Origin: Acanthochromis polyacanthus
Lineage: Eukaryota; Chordata; Actinopteri; Pomacentridae
NCBI RefSeq assembly: GCF_021347895.1
Contig: NC_067122.1
Location: 14,187,983-14,251,982, forward strand
Direction of reading: 5' to 3'
DNA: 64,000 nucleotides
Positions 1-30,331 of the stretch are shown piece by piece. Under the pieces are notes generated by a model, which was not told the DNA's origin, ran no database searches, and saw only the letters and a list, made by a program, of their open reading frames with translations. Each line of letters starts with the position of its first letter. Position 1 is the first letter of the stretch. A program made the position numbers and the translations under genes.

Positions 1-2973
1 ATCCTGAATTCGTATTTAGAATCCTAATGAAAAGATGAGTGCATAGTGCAGGTCATGGCGACTTTATTTCAAGTAAAGATCAAATAATGATTTCACACGC
101 GAGTCCTGGAAATGGGTGAACCCCACTGACAACTTTCTATTAACGACAAGAATCTCTCTATGTACATTAAGACATTATAGCAGATTTAAACTGTGCCCGG
201 TTCCCCACCTGCCTGGGTTTAGAGCTTCATTAGGTGGTCAGAAATACCATGTGAGTCCACATAAGGCCATATTAAACAAAAGGAGATGTAATGGGGAGAA
301 TAAAAAGGTTGATACAGCGAGAAAAACAGGAAGAGGTAAAGGGTGCTTAGTTCTTGCTGAAGCTGCATTCCCCTCTTCAGGTGGTCAAGACAGATTAAAA
401 GAAGCTAAAGAGACAAAGAGAAACAAAGCCAGCAGTTAGAGAAGATGGCAAAGCAGGAACACTTACCCAAAAAAAAAAAGATTTAGAAATGAATCTGATA
501 TCAGGGAGAGAATAGCTTTAAGTTTGATTATCATTAATACAAAGTTAGGGTGGTAAAAACCCTGTGATCATTTAAATAATACATTAAAAGAAAAAGACAT
601 GAGATTATAGCATGGCCACTCTACTATTTGATCATCTTGTCTGTGCTCTAGTCAGGTGCACAAAAATGTAAATACTATCCAACTAGAACAATAAATGAAC
701 AAGTGCGCCAGTTGTCTCCATCATATGAAGTAGAAAAAGTGTTAGTCACAGCAAAAAACAGTACATGTAAGCATAAGCGGAGGCAAGAAATCAAGGATTA
801 GGTCGCTCAAAGTGAGGTTAGAGCAGCAGTGAAGCACATTAACCCATATTATAGCAGAGCAGGTAATGATTTAGAAACCCTGCAGGATGGGGGTCCACAA
901 AGCCTCTGGTCACATTTGAGGTACTCAGTACCCACAAAGGCTGGTCCCTTAGCAAAGCTTCAGGGTTGAGGACCTACTCAGTGCAGAGCCAGGGATTACT
1001 GCAAAGGAAAGTGAAACCACACACACCAGTGAGCTGAGCATTAAGAGGAGAGAATTGCTCTTCTATCGATGCATTTTGTCCCTTGTATCAAGTGGAATTG
1101 ATTGTTTATGCAATTCTCTTTGGCAAAGCAAGAAAAATCCTTGAATTACTGAGGTCAACAGATGCCTGATGGTTCAGAGCATCAAGAAACAAACAAACCT
1201 GAAGATTTTAGGTTGAATGGACCGAGGATATTAACCAAAGCTGAGAAATCTTAGGCCCATAATATCCTCCAGACAGAGGGGTTCTATGCTCATTGGCATC
1301 ACCTTTAGATCAGTTCAATTCACCAACAATCATTTGCTTTGTCATTTAAATCCATACCTACTTGGTCCACTGGTTCAGTAAACTTTCACTTGGGCTCCTA
1401 ATTTACAGCAATAGTTGTAACACACAATGATTATGGCCACAGCTGTAAGATTTGGTGAAAAATTGGCCTTTATTTTTCTTTGAGAATTTTCCTTTTATGC
1501 GAAACACTAATACAAACAACACTGGTCCCTGGACATCAATGGTGACTGACTTTTAAATGTGCCTTCATAGTAAGTAAAATAAAAAGAAAGTTACAATTGC
1601 ACTGACAACATTAATATATAAAACATCACATTTGGGTATAAAACAAAGTGCAAATGTGAACGCTAATACAGGTATGCACATAACACATGACAATGAATGA
1701 GGTATGAGAGAAGTGGCAAAGAGATTAGGCTCACATCTACTCATGCATCAGGCTAAAGTGAAACAACATCAGCAAGGGGAAGTAAATCAAATCTGCAGCT
1801 TAGTTTATATTCCAAGTCCAAAGTCTGTTCGGCTGAGGCAATAATTAGAAGCACTTTTGAAGTTGTAATCTTTAAGATTTCATACAGTCAAATCTATTTT
1901 TGTTTGAATGCACTTATTTTCAGCATTTAATGTATTTTTATTCTGTAATTGACTTGTAATTCAGTTAATGTACTAAAAGTCTTTTGAATTGTTGCCATTT
2001 CACATTAAAAGCATGCAACTAGAAAAATCACAGGTTAGCTTTTATTGTGAACGAAACCGTTCTTCAAGTTCAACAATTAGCATAAACAGTGACTATAGAT
2101 CAAAAATGCATCTAAGAAATAAACATTTTACACTTCTAACCATTTGCACAAGAAAAAAAATCAGATTGAAAACATTTCTGACTATTTAAAAAAATAAATG
2201 AAAAAAGTTTTTTTGACTGCTAAATAAACAGATACAATGCTAGAAAATAAAGTAGCTGCTCGGTCAATGTTTCCTGTAGTATAAAAACACACTCAAATGT
2301 TAAAACTGTAGCCAGAAAACCAGCCAGATTTAAAATCTTACGGACTGAAACGTTAAACTAATAACAAACTTACCAAACACCAATTTGACTACTAAGTCAG
2401 TCTAGGTTTTTATTCAACCAAACCTTTCGTTAATGATTATCTATTTTAGAATCTGCTCTTAGATGGAGATTGTAAAGGCCCGACTTTGACTATTAATCGG
2501 ACATTTCTTTTTTAAAGCTTTGATCGTTTCTTCTCTGTAATCTACTGCAGATCAAATGTCCTACATGCACACTGGGGTCCCCCTGTTTGATGCCTGTTTC
2601 TCTTTAGCCTTAATACATTTCTGCCCATCACAGCAGTAGTCATGTATGTTAATATTTAAAAAAGCTCACAACATGCAAAGAACCACTGAATACAAAACAA
2701 ATATGGAATGCATTTTGTAAATTTGCATAAAAAAGACAAAGCTGAATAATCGCTTGTACAACCCACAAAACCGACAAGCATCATTCAGCAAATAAAAGTG
2801 AAGTCAAACTGATAGCAATGCCCAGCGTCTTCCACAGAGGGAGGAGGGGGCATGTAGAGGATTGAATTATAGGGTTTGGGTGAGGAAGAGGAAGGGTACT
2901 GTAAAGGATGATGGGGGTGGGAACTCATTCACAGCAGGATGGCCACAAGGGAGCACTTTTTCTACAGGAATCC
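1..2973 (-). other. sept6 3' UTR and downstream flank
   Basis: The final sept6 exon starts at 2977 with the stop codon at 2974-2976, so the 3' UTR runs leftward from here. Possible AATAAA signals read on the minus strand appear as TTTATT near 2409, 1468 and 62; I cannot tell which is used. The stretch is AT-rich with no convincing coding frame on either strand. The 107-residue open frame near 116-439 shows no recognisable domain and no splice context. Confidence 0.55.
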
Positions 2974-17591
<14,618 letters not shown>

Positions 17592-18310
17592 GATGTTAGC
17601 TGATAGCCGGAGGACGAACCCTCTGCTGCTCTGAGTAGCAAAGGAAGCAGCACCGTTAACGTTACACCGAGAGATGGCCTAGTGGGAATGTACCACTGAT
17701 AACACTACTACTAACGAGGTGTTTTTTTTTTAATGACACGTTAATATCAGTGCTTGACTGTGACATTTGTAATGCTGTAGTTATAATTTCGAGATACACT
17801 TCTGTTATTGGAAAATTTCTTCAGAATAAAATGATCAAATTAACACTACGCGCTTACCTCCCCCACAGGATGTTCTCATGGTTTGTCCAGTGGGGACGGC
17901 AGTTGAGTGAACCGCAGTCAATGAACGTTACAAACGGTCGAGATTAATAAGCAACAAGAGACAAAATCATAGTAATAAAGGCAACTAATAGACGTCTGGA
18001 CATATAGATTTTTTTTAAAACGTCTAATGGTGAACACACAAATTAAATGTTTATACAAAAAGGAAGTGAGGCTAATCAAAGCAACTAACACATTATAAAA
18101 AGAAATCCATCTTTATTTGTAGATGTGGGTGTAAATTCCGAATTATATAAACTCTTAAATTGCTTTCGTTAGATGTATACACGTTTCTAAACTATAATAA
18201 TACATATATGACGGCACGGTCCCATGAGGAAACGCCCATTAAAAATCATATGTGCCACAGCGACCAATAGGATGAAGGCACGGATTTTAAAACGGAACCG
18301 CGACACCACT
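17592..18310. promoter_or_regulatory. Divergent promoter interval of sept6 and pttg1
   Basis: The sept6 start codon (minus, 17591) and the probable pttg1 transcription start (plus, about 18310) are separated by about 720 bp. The sept6 5' UTR should lie in its left part. Promoter-like motifs are visible only on the pttg1 side (CCAAT and TTTAAA). No open frame in the interval looks real. The arrangement is seen directly; shared regulation is inference. Confidence 0.55.
18264..18291 (+). promoter_or_regulatory. CCAAT box plus CHR-like element upstream of pttg1
   Basis: A CCAAT box (18264-18268, an NF-Y type site) is followed 17 bases later by TTTAAA (18286-18291). TTTAAA is an accepted variant of the cell-cycle homology region bound by DREAM/MuvB in G2/M genes. 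Both lie just before the inferred first exon of securin, a known G2/M-transcribed gene. The motifs are short, so chance cannot be excluded. Confidence 0.45.
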
Positions 18311-18382
18311 CGTTTGTAGCACAACAACTTTCTGATCCGAAGAACAAGAAGCAACTGGCAGTGTTTGGCACAACCGACTGAG
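18310..18382 (+). other. pttg1: pttg1 non-coding first exon (inferred)
   Basis: The sequence ends at 18382 with a strong donor (GAG|GTAAGG). The next acceptor in the correct place is at 20067-20068, five bases before the securin start codon. The left end is a guess based on the promoter motifs. An intron of about 1.7 kb follows. Confidence 0.5.
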
Positions 18383-20073
18383 GTAAGGTTTGCATTATCG
18401 ATAATTTAAAGTTACTGTTACCTGTTTAGTTTATGCCAATAAGCTATAAACTGTCGAAGATTCGATCTGACTAGTGTAAAGTCGCTAGCTTACTTAAATT
18501 TGGCAGTATTCCTGCGTTTACCAATGCTGCGCTAAAGACAAGCTCCAGTTAACGGTAAGTTACAGCTGTTGCTAGACTGTTTACGGTTAGTTAGTTTTTC
18601 ATACTTTACGCTTAGCCAATTTACACGAAACCCTGCTTTAAAAAGGTGTTGAAATGAAGTTGCCGCTTGTATATTAGCATAAAATCAAGTCACGCAGGTA
18701 ACGCGAATAGCCCCAGTGCTACCTGTTGTCTATGTTAATGATACCTGAGGGACACACACTGGAGCTATCCAGCAGTTTAATGCTGAATGACCGTTAAGTT
18801 AGAATATATTTGCAAAAGTCACTCTAGGGCGAAACGATTTGGAGAAAATATCAAGTTACATTTTTTTCTGATAGTTAAAAGCGGCTGTATCAAGACATGA
18901 ATCACGAATATATATCGTTTTTATAATTGATGGGTGCAATCTTCAGTGTTTGACTGCAAATTGTGTGGCAAAATAAGCTTCACTTCAGTTCCACTAACTA
19001 GCTTTCAACTGCATATCACACAGTCATCTTTTGCAAAGATAACTTATGATAACTCAGCAAACTCTTACTACTGAAACCCAGGACATGCAAATTAAACTTT
19101 TGCTACTATGTGGACACTGAGTTGGGAATTTAGTGGAAGGTGAAACAGGTGTTTCCTGTAGTCTGCAAGCTTTCTTCGCATATTCTCATACTCCTGCACC
19201 ATTTCTGAAAAGCTAGCAGATCTGTGTCACTCCTTTTTGTTAGCTATAACAAGTAAGTGCTGTAACTCTGCCAGATTTACCGCTACTTGCAATGCGCTTT
19301 GCTGTCTCTTAAATGTTTAGTAGGATATGCTGAGTAGACAGACTACCACCCATAGTGACTTTTAGAACTTAGGCCTTATATTTTTGTGACATTTGTCTGC
19401 GTTTAAATACCATAATGACCTTACAAAATTGAGTAATCTTAACCAGAGATGACAAATTGATTTAAAATTATGAAATTGGCTAATTGTAGAGGCTACAGTT
19501 TAGAATATAGAAGGCATAACCGTTAAACAATGAGACAATTGCTGTAGTTTTATTTAATTCGGCTCATTTAAACTGTCAGCAGTTTGACTGACATAAGCCC
19601 AGTTGTTTTTAATAGTCACACTACTGTCCTTATGTGACAGCTGGGCTTTTGATGGTATTTAGGGTTTCAAATATACAGTAAGCATTGAGCTGCAGCTTGA
19701 CTTTAAAAATAAGAAAGGAGAAAGTATTACAATTCAAATCACAATTTGATATATTCCCCAAATTGTTTACCTTTATGCTTTACAATGGACCAAAACTTAA
19801 AGTTCAGTTCATGACTGCATGATGTAGAAAAGCTGAAAGGAAAATATTTCTTTTTTTTTTTTTTTTTTTTTACCAACTTTAAATTGGACAACATTAAATT
19901 GTTCCATGAACCTGTGGTTCATACAGCATTCTGACTGTCAAAGCTAAAATGAAATTCAGTCATTCACACCAACACAATCCTGTAATGTATCAAAACATTT
20001 ACTGTAGAATGCTCTCCTCAATGGTGGTTTACTGTAAAATGTTGCTCGCTAATATCATATGTTTTCAGATACA

Positions 20074-22194
20074 ATGGCAAACATAATCTTTGCAGACCGT
20101 GAAAATGCAGGACTCCATGCACCTACGCTGAAGATGCGACAGCGACTGCAGTCTGCACCAGGTAAGGAAATGCTAACTTAGTGCTCAACTTTGTCTTTGT
20201 CTGGCCTTCACATAGGTCCGTGTGGAAATCTGCAAAATTAACCGTTGCTCTTTCTCTCACCAGAGAAACTCCTGAAGTCTCCCATGACTGCCAAAACCTT
20301 ACACACTCCTCTGCCATCTGGGCGTAAAGCTTTTGGGACCGTTAACAAAATAACTTCAACCCCTGGTGTCAGCGTTCAAGAGAAGAAACTCTTGAAGCCA
20401 CAGGTTGGAACATAACGTAACAGAGCTGCAATGTAAAAGCAGGATCAGGCTGTAATGTGAACTAAGTGCTGAACATGACAAACTATACTGATGTAGTATT
20501 GTGTTCCCTTTTAGGAAGCCAGTGTCAAGCATGTTCCCCAGGTCAAACTGGAGGAGTATCCAGAGATTGAACAGTTTTTCCCTTATGACCCACTAGGTAA
20601 GAAATGCTTTCAGTTATAATGCTTCTCAGTTGACCTGTTTTTAATAACAAACTGGTTCATGTATGAAAAAATAATGGTATTGAATTGGTCCAAATCTGCA
20701 CTATGGCACTCCTCCCAATTACACCCTTCACAGGTATATCATTGACTGTGTCATGCAGCTCAAAAAGAAAAGGCAAGGCCTCTGCAGCATCACTGTCCTG
20801 AAGTTTATTGAGTCCATTGACGGTGCAGTCACTCAGGAGTCGGCCAGTGATCCATCTTTTTTGCTGCTTAAAAGAGCCTGTACATGATCATTAATGTGCC
20901 CCTTCGCCAGTGCTCTGACTTTTCTGGGTTTTTTACCTTTTTAGTTAAAACCTTTCATTTTTTTCATTTCAACTTTTTCCAGAGTTTGAGAAGTACAGCA
21001 TACCTGAAGACTTGATTCCACTCAGTGGCCTCGCTCTGCCTGGATTGGCCTGTTTTCCTCAAGCCCCACATCTGTATGAGGAGGCTGTGGAAAAGCTTGA
21101 ACCACTCCCAGAACTGTCGCCTGAAAAAATGCCAAGATTTTCAGGTATCAAGCTCCAATCAGGGCACCATTTGTTTTGAGGGCTGAGGACACCGTTTAAA
21201 GAATCAGATTTTTTTTTTTTTAAATAAATATAGTGACACATTGGGGTGGTTGGTATGGCTCAGAATCCTGTAATACAGTTTACATTGTTACTTTGGCACA
21301 TGCTAAACCTTGTACTGTATTGTACATTTATAGAACAAATTATTTGAAATTGGGTAAAATGTCTAGATGGGATTACCTGTGTTGCATAGTTCATTTAAAT
21401 AGCTTGGAAATCATCACACTTAAATAAAATCCCCAAAACAGCAGAAATCCAGCATTGCTTTTAAATGGTAGTCATGGATTTTCAAAATTGCACTACTCAA
21501 ATTCAGTGTCATCGTCAAAACATGAGCATATTGTTTAACTGTAATTAAGCAGATTAAGTTTGCCAGAGCTAAAATACAAGCATATGCATCTTATGACTTG
21601 GATTGAATCTGGTCTATCAGACTTCAGTGTTTTGTTTTGTTTTTTTTCCTGTAATTTGTTTTTGTGATTTCTGCTGTCACCGCTGTACAAAGATAAATCT
21701 GCTTTGTACAGTGCTCCAGGGGAAAATGATAGCATAACTCCTCCTGTCAATATGCAACTTTAATACACAGATGGGTGTTTTGAAGGAGAGTTAATGACAG
21801 GAGAGGAACTTTAATATAAAAATGAAATCAAAACGATGTCCTTACTGTGAATAATCCAGGCTTTTTTTAAAAAAAAAAAACCTTAAGGGTTAGGGTTGAA
21901 GTGTCCTGTGGTGTAATGGTTGCAGTAAGTAAAATGTTCCTCTAACATGAATAATAGCCAAATTTTACTTTCTAAAGCTGCAGGCAGCCATTCTTATGAA
22001 ATGACAGTTGTCAACTGTAATTGTTGCTTTTGAGTCTATAGCACAAGTTGGAATCCACCAGTATCATTAACAGACTGTATCATTAACTTTACTGTCTCCT
22101 CTTTCCAGGTTATTGTTCGGAGCTGGATGACTTTCTGCAAACGCTTGATGAGCTGACCACTGAGCTTCCTCCAGAACCTGTTACTGACTTTTAA
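20074..22194 (+). CDS. pttg1: Securin, inhibitor of separase, 5 coding exons
   Basis: Securin binds and inhibits separase until APC/C marks it for destruction at anaphase. Coding exons are 20074-20161, 20264-20403, 20515-20596, 20983-21144 and 22109-22194. Borders are all AG/GT and in frame, giving 185 residues (human has 202). The destruction box RKAFGTVN is at 50-57, with Phe where human has Leu. The separase-inhibiting segment EIEQFFPYDPLEFE is at 93-106 and matches the human EIEKFFPFNPLDFE region. Near the N-terminus (9-11) there is REN where a KEN box is expected. The acidic C-terminus ends EPVTDF. The polyadenylation signal is at 22233-22238. The first exon appears non-coding. Identity is secure; whether degradation signals work normally is unknown. 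Confidence 0.95.
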
Positions 22195-22232
22195 AGTGTA
22201 TTTTTGTTTTTACTGCTTTTTTTGTTGAATAG

Positions 22233-22238
22233 AATAAA
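22233..22238 (+). other. pttg1 polyadenylation signal AATAAA
   Basis: A canonical AATAAA lies 39 bases after the securin stop codon, giving a very short 3' UTR. The downstream sequence is T-rich. Confidence 0.75.
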
Positions 22239-22899
22239 GTTTTTATTCCCTTTCTCTTATCTGTTGTGCACCACTTTACAGCTGGTGGGCTGTGACAGTA
22301 TCGGGGAAGCATACTGCTATCACTTCCTGATTTTAAAGTCCAGCACTGGTCACATGTGTGAAGGATTCTCGCCAGTGGTTTTGCCTGAGATTAAAATGAA
22401 CTTTTTCTCAGTTCCTCTTAAAGGAAAGCACGATCTGTCTGTCACTGCAACTCAGTATTTGGGATAACTCTTCATAACTATCCACGCAGTCATGTGTTTG
22501 TGTGTATCGCTGGACGTGAACTGAAACGCTGATTGGTAGAGGTGGAACCTGTGCGCTTTAGAGCAAGAGTCTGCGCTTTGGAGAACAGGTGAGTAACATC
22601 GGTGTGGCGGCAGCTTGACAAGACTAATCTTTAGTGGTTGTGGACTAACAAATGCAATAAATGAGTTTATTAAAGCGATTGAGGAATAACAATCATAATC
22701 TATTACCCTTAGTGGTGTGACTGTGGATTGTTTTTCGTGTTAGTGTAGATGTTTTAACTACACTTTCCCCTCATGACGCAGAATCCAGTACAGCGGAGGG
22801 AAATGGCTCCCAGTTCATAATTTGACAGGACATCTTCGGGGTGTTGTCTAAATAAAAGGAAGTAGCCTTGAACTCTTTGTGCAGAGGAAGCCTAGCAGC
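22239..22899 (+). other. Intergenic interval pttg1-sowahd, with sowahd promoter and 5' UTR
   Basis: This interval of about 660 bases lies between two genes on the same strand. A possible donor (CAG|GTGAGT) at about 22588 suggests that sowahd may have an upstream non-coding exon, but no firm exon can be set. An 87-residue open frame (22204-22467) overlapping the pttg1 3' UTR looks spurious. Confidence 0.4.
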
Positions 22900-23877
22900 A
22901 TGTACGAGAACAGATCTGAAGATGCTGGATGTGAACCAGCTGTCAGCGGTCCCACCGCCCACAACCGCGCAGCGTCCAGAGAGGGCACCGTTGTGGAGCG
23001 GCTGTCGAAGTATGGCATTCAGGTCATGCCCAGTGCTTTCCAGCGTAGGTCGAGGCTGCAGAGGCAGCAAGAAGTCAGTGACAGCTGCACTCCGGGAGGA
23101 CTGCAGAGGGAGGCTCCGGAGAGGAGCTCTCTCACTCCCGCTATGCGTAAAAAGTACCTGAAGGAGCTGCTTTTCAGTAACTCTTCTAACAGCGGCTTCA
23201 GCAGCGTGCTGTCCACGCAGACCTACAGCGTGTCCTCCGAGCAGGACACGGACTGGGCTCTCTCCCCGATGGAACACGCGTGGATGCTGTCGGCGGTGGA
23301 GGGCAGCTATGAGACCATACTGGAATTCATCTCCGAGGACCCGCATCTGCTCACCAGGAGGGACTTCATCAGCGGGTACTCGGTGCTGCACTGGCTGGCC
23401 AAGAGAGGACAGGACGAGACCCTGATCAGACTGCTGCGGTACGCGGACGGAGCCGGCATCCCTGTGAACGTGAACCTGCGGGGCAGCGGGGGTCTCACTC
23501 CCCTGCACGTCGCCAGCATGCACAGCCAATACATGGTGATCAAGCTGCTGGTCGGAGCCTACGGAGCCAACGTGGACGTCATGGACTACAACGGGAAGAG
23601 AGCCTGGCAGTATCTGAGGGGAGACGCCCCGCTGGAGATGAAGGAGCTGCTGGGGACCTGGGACGATGAATACAGCAGTGTTCGATGTGCGCAAAACGTC
23701 AACAAAAACGGAAACAACAACTGCGCTGGCGCAGAGAACCTGACCCCATGTGAGGAGGTCGACGAAGGAAAGAGAGAAGTGAACTACTTTGACCGGACTA
23801 AGAGAGGAGGCAGCTGGAGGCTTGGCTCCATAAGAAAGCTGCTGCCCTCCTTTGCATTTCTTGGGAACAAAACATGA
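22900..23877 (+). CDS. sowahd: Sosondowah ankyrin repeat family protein D, single exon
   Basis: This is one uninterrupted frame of 325 residues starting at the first true ATG (MYENRSED); the seven codons before it are open but lack an ATG. An N-terminal conserved stretch (VVERLSKYGIQVMP, LTPAMRKKYLKELLF) precedes the ankyrin region. Ankyrin repeats are visible at about 130-240, including GYSVLHWLAKRG near 159, GLTPLHVASMHSQ near 198 and VDVMDYNGKRAWQYL near 224. Architecture, length and lack of introns match SOWAHD (human 315 residues, Xq24), and neighbours sept6 and rpl39 agree with that locus. The molecular function of SOWAHD is poorly known; ankyrin repeats usually mediate protein binding. 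The coding region is much richer in G+C than its surroundings. Confidence 0.88.
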   Translation: MYENRSEDAGCEPAVSGPTAHNRAASREGTVVERLSKYGIQVMPSAFQRRSRLQRQQEVSDSCTPGGLQREAPERSSLTPAMRKKYLKELLFSNSSNSGFSSVLSTQTYSVSSEQDTDWALSPMEHAWMLSAVEGSYETILEFISEDPHLLTRRDFISGYSVLHWLAKRGQDETLIRLLRYADGAGIPVNVNLRGSGGLTPLHVASMHSQYMVIKLLVGAYGANVDVMDYNGKRAWQYLRGDAPLEMKELLGTWDDEYSSVRCAQNVNKNGNNNCAGAENLTPCEEVDEGKREVNYFDRTKRGGSWRLGSIRKLLPSFAFLGNKT

Positions 23878-25100
23878 GTAGGTATTAAGCAGGCTTTGCA
23901 CTATTTGCATTATTTCTGCATTTACGTCACTATTGTGGTTCTCCAGTCTATAAAGGTCACAAGTCACTGGACAAGTGATTTTTCTTGTAAATCAGTTGGA
24001 AGAGCTCTGACTGCAGTGAGAATATCTTCTTTCCAATACAAATCAATGTTTTCCCAATTCTAGTTTTTCTCGTTCTTCAGAAACATGCTTGTTTCGTCTT
24101 GTTCTTCCAAGATACAAGCACCAAGTCCTTGTAATTTCCTGAAACAAGCTCATTTCCACGATATTTTAGGATCTAATTACAGACACATTTAGTAAGAAGA
24201 TTAAAAGTGAAGACTAAAGGGTGAGAGACACTTTGTTCCACAAATGGTTACTCCTTCTTGTCAGATGCCTCAAGCTTCTAAAAATACTTCTACAATCCAA
24301 AAGGGAAAACAACTCCGTCTCCACACAAACAGCATTTGAATGGGCCTCAAACCAAAAGCATTGGGAGCCACTACATTACTTTTTTTTTAAACAATCCACT
24401 TATCAATGCTGTTTTCAATGCAGCACTTCAGTCATCTGGTCCAATCAAAAGTTACTGACAAATAAATCCTGAAAAATGTCACTGAACCTAACAAACACTT
24501 CCTGGTCTTTTTCTGCTGCTGACTCATTTCTGCTTGGATCAACTCAAATATTAGTAATTTGCTTGCGTGGCAGCTTTTCTTCTCCCCAGTTCCAGTACTT
24601 CAAGTAAACATTGCTGAGTTTGTCTTGCTGCTACGTTAAGCCTCTTCAATAGTTCTGCTGTCTTTGGCCCATGTAACAAAGCCAGAGCTCAAAATCTTTC
24701 CAAACTAGAAATAAATACAATCTTCCATGAAACAGTAATTCACAAGTGCTTGCTGTGTGGTCACAGACTGAAAGCCTCTTTAGTGCGAGTACTGCTTTCT
24801 GCAGAGCTGTGTCAGCACGGCCCCTCCTCATCTCATGTTTGCTTTCCCTCAGAAAAACACTCGGCCTCTAAATGGACGGTTCAGATGAAGTTTGAGTGGA
24901 GGGGGGGGAAAGAAACGTACAGCTGCAGTTTAAGTTTGATTGGCGATCTTTTATTGTCAAACATGAGCATAACCAGAGTATCTGTACAAAACAAAAACTG
25001 CTCCAGATAGCATGGCTCCCTCCCAGCGGTCAGGCCCAGCAGCTGGAGGTCCTGGCAGATGTTGGGATGGAGGGATGCTGGGATCCACAGACCCTCATGT
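23878..25100. other. Convergent interval between sowahd and rpl39
   Basis: This holds the sowahd 3' UTR on the plus strand and the short rpl39 3' UTR on the minus strand. A TTTATT at 24950-24955 reads as AATAAA on the minus strand, about 146 bases past the rpl39 stop, and is the probable rpl39 signal. I see no other gene here. Confidence 0.6.
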
Positions 25101-28886
<3,786 letters not shown>

Positions 28887-28939
28887 TTTGTCCACAGTCC
28901 TTTCCCCACTATGGCGGTGGTCGAAGAGAGAGAAGGAAG

Positions 28940-28947
28940 TGACGTCA
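28940..28947. promoter_or_regulatory. Palindromic CRE upstream of rpl39
   Basis: The full 8-bp palindrome TGACGTCA lies 54 bases upstream of the rpl39 start codon, next to the pyrimidine-rich presumed start region. CREB/ATF-type factors bind this sequence. Position and exact match support function, but it is not proven. Confidence 0.5.
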
Positions 28948-30331
28948 AGGTTTTTAACCAGAAAACAGGTTCTGCGTTCAGCTCACAACGACACCAAGTG
29001 GAGGGTTGTTTGTTATACACAAGACAGAAATTGGCACAGTCTTCTAGATTGTTGAATTTTTTGTTTTGTATATATTTTTTTCTAAGATTTTTTGTGTATA
29101 TAGTCCTTGTTTTTCACAGTTACAACATAAGAGGTCTGACATCATAGAAATAGAAGTAGACTAGCGTCACAATGGCATTCCATGTGAAAAGAATAGATTT
29201 TTAGTTTTTTTTAATTGTAAAGAGTCAGGAACATTTCCAAAGTAGATTTAGTCACACCTTTTGCTGACTGATCACAATTAGTGATTTAGGAGACCAAGAG
29301 CAAAGGCATCCAAAAACCAGTCAGCACTCTAATAGATAAGAGATAACAAAAAACTTAACTGATCCCTCGCCAAGGAAATGTACATAATACAGCAGCTGGA
29401 TACAGATACGACCTGAATGAACCGAAAATACAGGTTTAAGTAGTGAACTGACAGAAAATAAATTGGTAGAAATTTAGTAATTGCAGTAAACGACATTAAT
29501 TTACGCAAAAATGCTACAAATTTACTGGTATCAGCATCTTAAATGTAGATAATTACAAATTTCATAGCTTCTGATGATCACTACACTTAAAATCTTCAGG
29601 TTTTCTGCTGTTAGTCAAATAAAAAAAAGCAATTTGAAAATGCTAATATTTTGTTTTTCACTATTTACTCACTGAACAAAGTCATTAAGATATCCGTTGG
29701 TTGCAGCCATACAGACCTTGTAGGAGGGAATAGTATTTTGTGTTTTGTATGTTCTTTACTTTAGACACAGGACGTAAATGGAAGGATTTTGTTCAAACAC
29801 ATTTTACAACTAATGAGCTGAATGTAAATCATGTAAATCTTGACTTCAAGGTTGGAGCAGCATGACAGAGGATGGAGGAGCCATTGCAACTGATCCTCAG
29901 TGATGTTAATTTCTGAAAAATTTCCAAGTTTCCTTTTGGGCAGTTCCCCATTTATCTGGTCGATAATCCAACCTGATGACTGCACATGGTAGCGTCTGAA
30001 TTGTGTTGTATTCCCGCACACTGTAAAACTCCATCCTTAGTAGGAATTTGGTAAAATTCCGCTTTTAAAACATAAATTTTGGTGATATTTTGATATTATT
30101 TATCATATAATGTGGTAAATATTTACATTACAGCTGCTACAAGGCAACAACCTTATCTTACAATTTTTTTTCATACATTTTAAAACATCTGGACCAAGAA
30201 GTTATTTTTGTCTGAGTTTAAACTAAATATTTCAGAATTTTAGACTGTTGAGGCAACAAAGAAACTAAAGGCAATTATTAAGTGTCACTAATGTAGGGAA
30301 GACAGTCGGAATTCTTAGCATATTTCAGACT
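28948..30331. other. Intergenic interval between rpl39 and the piggyBac-like element
   Basis: About 1.4 kb of AT-rich sequence. I see no coding exon, RNA gene or repeat boundary. An 86-residue minus-strand frame at 29761-30021 has no recognisable motif. Confidence 0.5.

Noticed and set aside
20700..20890. Possible extra pttg1 exon or gene fragment in the intron
   Set aside because: One frame is open for about 60 residues, but securin exons on both sides join in frame without it and no homology is recognised.
22879..22899. Seven extra N-terminal codons for sowahd
   Set aside because: They begin with GTG, not ATG. The first ATG at 22900 fits the family.
22771..23967. 398-residue minus-strand open frame opposite sowahd
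   Set aside because: It mirrors the G+C-rich sowahd exon, has no domain and no splice support. The plus-strand ankyrin protein explains the openness.
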